Position numbers and translations under genes: made by a program. Below are positions 32,331 through 36,856 of a stretch of 36,856 bases of DNA, in pieces. Location of the stretch: assembly GCA_910586705.1 (NCBI GenBank), contig CAJUJK010000034.1, positions 1 through 36,856 of the forward strand, written 5' to 3'. The stretch comes from an uncultured Lachnospiraceae bacterium. GTDB taxonomy: Bacteria; Bacillota; Clostridia; Lachnospirales; Lachnospiraceae. The notes beneath the pieces are model-generated. The model was not told the DNA's origin, searched no databases, and saw only the letters and a program-made list of their open reading frames with translations. Each line of letters starts with the position of its first letter. Positions within the stretch are counted from its first letter, which is position 1.

Positions 32331-32703
32331 TGCTAATCTTACTTCCAATTTTTTTATCCAGCCGCCACTGAGGCGCCTCCCCGTCATCACCCCAATACTC
32401 TTCCACAGAGGCTATTTTCCCCTCCACAACATGAATAAAGGAAGTCACATGAAACGACATCTGTTTATCCTTGCTGTACACATGGGTGGCGGTAATGATA
32501 TGCGTATCAGCAGTAAAAATCTGTTCTATCTCCCCATCCCACTCGCCGGGATACTCGCAGTTCGCCCGAATAAATTCCTCTACAGTGAAATGTTCGTTCG
32601 TGTTATGCCAGTTCACCCACGCATCCGAATGAAAATATTCGCGAATCGCATCTGCATCCTGTTGCAGAACCGCATTCCAAAATGCCTTAACATCCAATTC
32701 CAT
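32293..32703 (-). CDS. SnoaL-like/NTF2-family protein
   Basis: A 136-aa protein with the cone-shaped NTF2-like fold pattern: DVKAFWNAVLQQDADAIREY, FHSDAWVNWHNTNEHFTVEE and VEEYWGDDGEAPQWRLDKKI. Family members are small ligand-binding or enzymatic proteins with many functions. The last 13 residues read into the Fic fossil in another frame, so the natural end was probably near residue 122 and the present tail is a consequence of the deletion. It sits 19 nt downstream of the methyltransferase gene and is probably co-transcribed with it. Confidence 0.75.
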   Translation of the reverse strand: MELDVKAFWNAVLQQDADAIREYFHSDAWVNWHNTNEHFTVEEFIRANCEYPGEWDGEIEQIFTADTHIITATHVYSKDKQMSFHVTSFIHVVEGKIASVEEYWGDDGEAPQWRLDKKIGSKISKGGHMVYSDCSV

Positions 32704-32722
32704 ATCCCTTCCTCTTTTCTGT

Positions 32723-33325
32723 TCATCTGTACTTTCTCCGCAGTTTTCTGGAAAGTTCTGATTTCCTTTCCTTCCGCATCCTGCGCACTTCCCTTTTCTG
32801 CGAGATAAAAATATAATACCCGCCCTCTTCTACCACTTTAACCCCGCCGAACACAGACTGCAACTTATTTTTGTACCACGCATACCTTTTGGTGACCATA
32901 ACCATTCTGCCGCCAGCCTTCAGATGATGAAATCCCTCTTCTATGAATCTTTTCGGCACGCCAAAATCCGCGTGATAAGGAGGATTGGAGAGAATCAGAT
33001 CAAAGTCCCGCTCCGTGACATGGGAAAAGCCATCGCTTTGAAAGACAGAAATGTCCTGCATACCGTTATAAGCGGCATTCTTCTTTGCAAAGGCGACGGC
33101 AACGGAATTGACGTCAGCCATCGTCACATTCTCTGCGCCCGCAAAGTGTGCCGCGTAGATGCCGATCACGCCATACCCGCATCCCAGATCCAGTATTTTC
33201 TGCCCGCCCTGCAAGTCCACATTTGAAAGCATTGCCAGTGTCCCTTTGTCAATGTGTTTTGGAGAAAACAGGGATTTTTCAGTATGCAGATGCAGGCTTA
33301 TTCCATTGATCGTATCAGTTATCAT
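32723..33325 (-). CDS. Class I SAM-dependent methyltransferase (RsmC/MTS-like)
   Basis: A 200-aa methyltransferase with the SAM-binding motif ILDLGCGYGVIGIYAA (about residues 44-60), the acidic post-II Asp in TMADVNSVAV, and the catalytic NPPYH motif near 118, typical of base N-methylating small-domain (MTS) enzymes such as RsmC. It lacks the N-terminal duplicate domain of RsmC, as do many Firmicutes homologues of this size. The tail is very basic, suited to RNA binding. AAAGGTACGAT precedes the ATG. Confidence 0.88.
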   Translation of the reverse strand: MITDTINGISLHLHTEKSLFSPKHIDKGTLAMLSNVDLQGGQKILDLGCGYGVIGIYAAHFAGAENVTMADVNSVAVAFAKKNAAYNGMQDISVFQSDGFSHVTERDFDLILSNPPYHADFGVPKRFIEEGFHHLKAGGRMVMVTKRYAWYKNKLQSVFGGVKVVEEGGYYIFISQKREVRRMRKERKSELSRKLRRKYR

Positions 33326-33364
33326 ATCGTACCTTTATGGAAACACGGATGAATCCACAGTTTC

Positions 33365-34543
33365 CTACAACACCCCTGCCGATGCCAAAATATCCCTCTC
33401 ACAGTCTTGTATCATTCGGCGTACTTGACAGGCGTCCGCTGCGCACTTTGTATCTTTCACACGGATAAAATACGCCGCGCATAACATCTCGATACATGCC
33501 ATCACACAGGGAACCGCCGACTTTTCTTTCTCGGAAAGAGGATTGACGCTTTCATAACCGGCTATCACCGCTTTCACACTGGCAAGCCACTCCTCCCGCG
33601 TAAAGACGTCGTCCGTCTCCTCCGACAACAGCCCCGTCAAAAAATAGCAGACATCAAAGATTCTGATATTTCTCTGGCTCAGATCAAAGTCAATATAGCC
33701 GGACAATTCTCCCTCACAGAACAAAAAATTCCCGAAATGGACATCCCTGTGAATGAGCTGTTTGGGCAGCTCGTAATAGACAGCCTCCAGCGCCTCTGCC
33801 GCCTTGTCATACGCTTCCCTGTCAAGAATCTGCCACCCGTTACGGTCAAACGTTTCCAGAACCCAACCCTGTATCTCTTTTAACAGGCTGTTATCCCAAA
33901 ATGCCATTTTCTTTTCACATTGCAAAAAAGCGTCGTGCAGTCTTGCAATCGCGCTTCCCATTTTATGGGCAACTGTCAGGTCTTTCCTGTCGGAAAGATT
34001 GCTTCCCCGCAGTTTTTTGGACAGGAGGAAATATGCGTCTTTGTGCACGGCATAACTTTCCCCGTTTTTGGCGCAAACAGTCTCCGCAACCGGAATCCCG
34101 CACGCGGACAACAGCGTCGCTATCTTACCGTTTCTCTCCATCTGCTCTTTGTCCTCGTATCTCTTGATCACATAAGAGCCGTCGATCTCCCATGCGGAAG
34201 GGTATATTTGCACGACCTGTCCACCCTCCATGCCCCACACGGGCAGAATTTCCTCTATGATTCCTTTCATATTCCGATACCCCGCCTTTTCTTTTGCGAT
34301 AATTCTTCTGACACTTGACTTTGACAAGTGAAAGATATTTCCAAGCTGTCCCTTCGTCCTGCCCTCAAGGTGCATCAAAAAAATACGCTGATCGCGTTTC
34401 GCCAGCTCCTTCTTATAGGCAGTCTGCCCGGTTGCCCTGCGCTCATTGTGCTTCGGTATATACAGATAACCGCCGTCATAATGCTCTTGTATCATGGCAA
34501 GCAGTTCCTCTGGCAGAACCTCATTTGCATTTACATATTTCAT
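33365..34543 (-). CDS. HTH-aminoglycoside phosphotransferase-like fusion protein
   Basis: A 392-aa protein made of two parts. Residues 1-90 match a small Clostridia HTH family (CD3324 type): LPEELLAMIQEHYDGGYLYI, then KRDQRIFLMHLEGRTKGQLG and a recognition-helix-like SKSSVRRIIAKEK. Residues 105-390 form a phosphotransferase (APH/choline-kinase fold) with HRDVHFGNFLF near residue 265 (catalytic Asp and metal-binding Asn) and the metal Asp in YIDFDLS. The kinase substrate is unknown; the joined HTH suggests DNA or RNA binding linked to a small-molecule kinase. GGGAGG precedes the ATG. Confidence 0.85.
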   Translation of the reverse strand: MKYVNANEVLPEELLAMIQEHYDGGYLYIPKHNERRATGQTAYKKELAKRDQRIFLMHLEGRTKGQLGNIFHLSKSSVRRIIAKEKAGYRNMKGIIEEILPVWGMEGGQVVQIYPSAWEIDGSYVIKRYEDKEQMERNGKIATLLSACGIPVAETVCAKNGESYAVHKDAYFLLSKKLRGSNLSDRKDLTVAHKMGSAIARLHDAFLQCEKKMAFWDNSLLKEIQGWVLETFDRNGWQILDREAYDKAAEALEAVYYELPKQLIHRDVHFGNFLFCEGELSGYIDFDLSQRNIRIFDVCYFLTGLLSEETDDVFTREEWLASVKAVIAGYESVNPLSEKEKSAVPCVMACIEMLCAAYFIRVKDTKCAADACQVRRMIQDCERDILASAGVL

Positions 34544-34655
34544 CTGAACCTCCCTGTCACAGCATCAGACAGCAGCTCTTCTCACATTCCCGCCATAATC
34601 TTGTTTAGCCAAATCTTAGATTCTTTTTCTCTATTTTACCAAATTAGATAAAAAT

Positions 34656-34698
34656 ATCGGTGACCATATTTGATTCTGTGTCAAATATAATCACCGAT
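34656..34698 (-). terminator. Terminator after the AI-2E transporter gene
   Basis: A long stem, ATCGGTGA...ATATTTGA with TCAAATAT...TCACCGAT (two mismatches, 7-nt loop), is followed on the minus strand by ATTTTTATC. It lies 36 nt past the transporter stop. Confidence 0.8.
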
Positions 34699-34733
34699 AA
34701 CCCTGTTGCCATATTCATATGATGTATCAGATT

Positions 34734-35858
34734 TTATACGGCAGGATTCCCCTTCCTGCTCAGACGCTTCCCCGCATCCTCCTTCACCAGTTCAATCACC
34801 ACCGCCATAATCGGAATAAAGAATATAATTCCCATAATCCCGAAAAGTTTTCCGCCGATCATTGCCGCAACAAGCGTGTATAACGGCGGAAGTCCCACCG
34901 AGCCCCCCACAACCCTCGGATAGATAAACTGGTTTTCCACAAACTGGACCACCAGATAGACGATCAGACAGCGGACCGCCAGCGCAGGACTGATCAGAAA
35001 CGCCAGAACCACGCTGACCGCGCCGGACAAAAAAGCCCCGACATAAGGGATAATCGCGCAGACTGCCGTCAGCACGCCGACCAGACTTCCATAGGGCAGT
35101 TTAAAGATCGTGAACGCGACAAACATCAGTATCCCGAGTATTACCGCTTCCGCGCACTGACCCGACAGGAAATTGGCAAAACACCTGCCAAATGTCCGGC
35201 TGACATGAAGGACATTTTCCGCCCATGCAGGCTTCAGATAGGCATATAACAGCTTTCTGGCGTGTCCCCCTATCTGCTCTTTTCCAAGCGCCAGATAAAT
35301 ACTGATAATCAGCCCGAAAGCCGCCGTTATCATAATACTCGCGGCGGAGGATACCGTGCTCACCACACTCTCCAGAAAGAAATTGGCACCAACTCCGATA
35401 TTCTGCATAATCTTATCCAGATTGATATCCGCAAGCATTTCCTCCAGCCATGCCGCCTCCGGGTCCAGACTCTCCAGCCATGCGATCCACTCCGGCAGGC
35501 GCGCTTCTATTTGCAGATAAAGTCCCTTCGCGGAATTTACAAGCTCCGGTATGAGGAGGGTAAACACGAGCGTAAGCACCAGCGCCACACAGACAAAAGT
35601 GAGCAGGAACGAGACGAGACGGTAAAACTTGTCGGAGGGCTGTTTTTTCCTTTTCTGCAGCAGCTTTCGGAGCCGTTTCTCGATGCCCATCATAGGCACG
35701 TTGATAAACAACGCCAGTATACCGCCGACGATAATCGGCAGGATGATCCCTATGCCCTTTTCCAGAAAGAGGATTACCGCGTGAAGATTCATCAAAGCCG
35801 CGAATAATCCCACTCCCACAATCACGATCAGCAAATTCTGTTTTGTTTTCTTATCCAT
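34734..35858 (-). CDS. AI-2E family transporter (YdiK/PerM-like)
   Basis: A 374-aa membrane protein with about eight hydrophobic segments and the family signature pattern: an internal LALGKEQIGGHARKLLYAYL loop and a C-terminal PRVVGGSVGLPPLYTLVAAM. Despite the name, members have been linked to export of various small solutes and sodium, so the substrate is uncertain. It stands alone after the kinase gene. AAGGAACGAT precedes the ATG. Confidence 0.92.
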   Translation of the reverse strand: MDKKTKQNLLIVIVGVGLFAALMNLHAVILFLEKGIGIILPIIVGGILALFINVPMMGIEKRLRKLLQKRKKQPSDKFYRLVSFLLTFVCVALVLTLVFTLLIPELVNSAKGLYLQIEARLPEWIAWLESLDPEAAWLEEMLADINLDKIMQNIGVGANFFLESVVSTVSSAASIMITAAFGLIISIYLALGKEQIGGHARKLLYAYLKPAWAENVLHVSRTFGRCFANFLSGQCAEAVILGILMFVAFTIFKLPYGSLVGVLTAVCAIIPYVGAFLSGAVSVVLAFLISPALAVRCLIVYLVVQFVENQFIYPRVVGGSVGLPPLYTLVAAMIGGKLFGIMGIIFFIPIMAVVIELVKEDAGKRLSRKGNPAV

Positions 35859-35930
35859 ATCGTTCCTTCTTTCTCCCTATCATTTCCTGTCAGTCTGTTT
35901 TCGTTATAGAGTATATTCTACAATCATTTC

Positions 35931-36731
35931 TCAGATTTTCATAGCCACATCCGCAAAAAACTCCCTGCCACTGTTGGAAAAGTCCGCCGACCCATGGTAC
36001 TTTTCCGCGATGGCGGCAACAGAAGCGAGCCCCGTCCCCTTTCCGCTATGCTTTGTGGAACGATACCCGTCCTGCCCTTTTCGGACGATCCCGTCAAAGC
36101 TGTTGGTAACAACCACATACAAACTGTTCTGATGGCGCACTTCCGCCGTCAGGCAAACATATCTGTCTTTCTCCGGCAAGGTTCTGCATCCCGCGATGGC
36201 ATTTTCCATCAGATTCCCGAGCAGGGAAGCCAGATCCAGTTCTGAGATGGTCAGCGGCTCCGGCAGGTTGATGTTCATGTCCGTGCGAATGCTCTCCTGC
36301 ACAGCCATTCCATGATAATAGGCAAGCAGGGCGTTCAGCGAACCGTTGGCGCAGTAGTTTACCGGCACGTTTTCCGTCATCCGGATTTCGTATTCTGCCA
36401 GATGTGACCGGATTCCCTCCAGATCACCCTTTCCTGCAAGGGAGGACAGCAGCCGCAGGTGGTGACGGAAATCATGGCGCAGTCTTTTGGTCTGCTGCAT
36501 GTAATCCTGCAAGGTGCGGTACTGATGCATCTGCATCTCAAGGAGCTGGGTGTGCTCCTTCAGTCTGGCATGTTCCATGATCAGTCTGGCACACCGATAA
36601 AAAAGCAGATAAATAAGAATAAGCACGGACAGCGCGCCGCACTCAAACAACAGAAACAAAGAATACATCCGCCCGGCGTAAAGCGTGCTGTAAGAATGCG
36701 GCACAGCCAGCACATTAAAAATCAGAAACAC
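35931..36731 (-). CDS. GHKL sensor histidine kinase (AgrC-like), 5' end disrupted
   Basis: The C-terminal 266 aa of a GHKL kinase: one clear membrane segment (SLFLLFECGALSVLILIYLL), a dimerisation helix with phosphoacceptor LRHDFRHHLRLL near residue 105, an N box ELDLASLLGNLMENA, and a G box GKGTGLASVAAIAEKYHG. The GTG at 36731 has no ribosome site; coding-looking sequence (DNLDIPKVWYLTVALSAVFL) continues upstream in frame to about 36851, where a stop lies at the window edge. Full-length AgrC-type kinases have about six membrane helices, so the 5' part is either outside the window in another frame or lost. Confidence 0.75.
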   Translation of the reverse strand: MFLIFNVLAVPHSYSTLYAGRMYSLFLLFECGALSVLILIYLLFYRCARLIMEHARLKEHTQLLEMQMHQYRTLQDYMQQTKRLRHDFRHHLRLLSSLAGKGDLEGIRSHLAEYEIRMTENVPVNYCANGSLNALLAYYHGMAVQESIRTDMNINLPEPLTISELDLASLLGNLMENAIAGCRTLPEKDRYVCLTAEVRHQNSLYVVVTNSFDGIVRKGQDGYRSTKHSGKGTGLASVAAIAEKYHGSADFSNSGREFFADVAMKI

Positions 36732-36856
36732 CGCAGACAGCGCTACCGTTAAATACCATACCTTAGGGATATCCAGATTGTCAACCGCCCACGCGGAATA
36801 ACGAGGCCGCTGAAAAAGTAGATCTCGCCGCCTATATTTGGTATAATGTAATTATT

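Noticed and set aside
1..36856. CRISPR arrays, tRNA or rRNA genes
   Set aside because: No regularly spaced repeats, cloverleaf-like sequences or ribosomal RNA signatures were noticed on reading either strand.

Overview
The window looks like chromosomal DNA of a Gram-positive gut-type Clostridium relative, most likely a Lachnospiraceae member. The signs are strong AGGAGG-type ribosome binding sites, GH94 phosphorylases with an ABC sugar importer, AgrC/LytTR-type two-component genes, SpoIIE-type phosphatases, an NHLP-type (nitrile-hydratase-leader-peptide) export locus and a FeoA/FeoB/FeoB-associated Cys-rich set. No tRNA, rRNA or CRISPR array was seen. Base composition was judged by eye: most of the window is moderately GC-rich, but about 1-2370 and about 27.9-32.7 kb are clearly AT-richer and carry accessory genes.

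Layout. (1) 1-2373: the right end of a probable mobile element with a BlaI/BlaR1 pair, a perfect 17-bp inverted-repeat operator and a long imperfect palindrome. It ends inside an NHLP exporter gene. (2) 2358-10737, minus strand: a damaged NHLP locus, transcribed as SpoIIE-type phosphatase, STAS remnant, small unknown ORF, GH3-family adenylating enzyme, MATE-HATPase fusion, second SpoIIE-type phosphatase, HlyD-like secretion protein, truncated C39-peptidase exporter. It combines an RsbU/RsbV/RsbW-type partner switch with an export system and a GH3 amide-forming enzyme. (3) 10849-11142: a small Ser/Glu/Pro-rich membrane protein between two terminators. (4) 11295-21039: a beta-glucoside utilisation locus. 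A lipoprotein sugar-binding protein and two permeases run leftward, two GH94 phosphorylases run rightward, and an AraC-family regulator gene converges on them. The divergent control region holds repeated TCTGATATTTT-like motifs placed against both promoters. (5) 21069-21898: a P-loop kinase-like gene and the 3' stub of an FGGY sugar kinase.

(6) 21953-25315: an iron uptake locus, feoA-feoB plus a FeoB-associated Cys-rich peptide, with two GTTAG-N6-CTAAC boxes and a divergent DtxR/MntR-type regulator. (7) 25533-27897: a Na/phosphate symporter-PhoU fusion and a convergent, overlapping iron-sulfur flavoprotein-like gene. (8) 28041-32703, AT-rich: a DUF1624-type acyltransferase, an AgrC/AgrA-like pair fused in transcription to an AbiEi/AbiEii system whose toxin has lost its C-terminal half, a Fic-protein fossil and an NTF2-like protein. 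(9) 32723-36856: a methyltransferase, a helix-turn-helix/aminoglycoside-phosphotransferase-like fusion, an AI-2E-family transporter and a second GHKL sensor kinase whose 5' end is disrupted or lies outside the window.

How the parts fit. The sugar locus would import and phosphorolyse beta-linked glucose oligosaccharides under AraC-type control. The Feo locus would be repressed by the divergent DtxR protein when metal is replete. The NHLP locus probably once made and exported a ribosomal peptide under partner-switch control, but its exporter is broken here and no precursor or second exporter subunit is visible, so it is probably a relic or is split across the mobile element. Several other genes (STAS, FGGY kinase, Fic, AbiEii, the right-edge kinase) are also reduced, which suggests repeated small deletions in the accessory parts of this chromosome.
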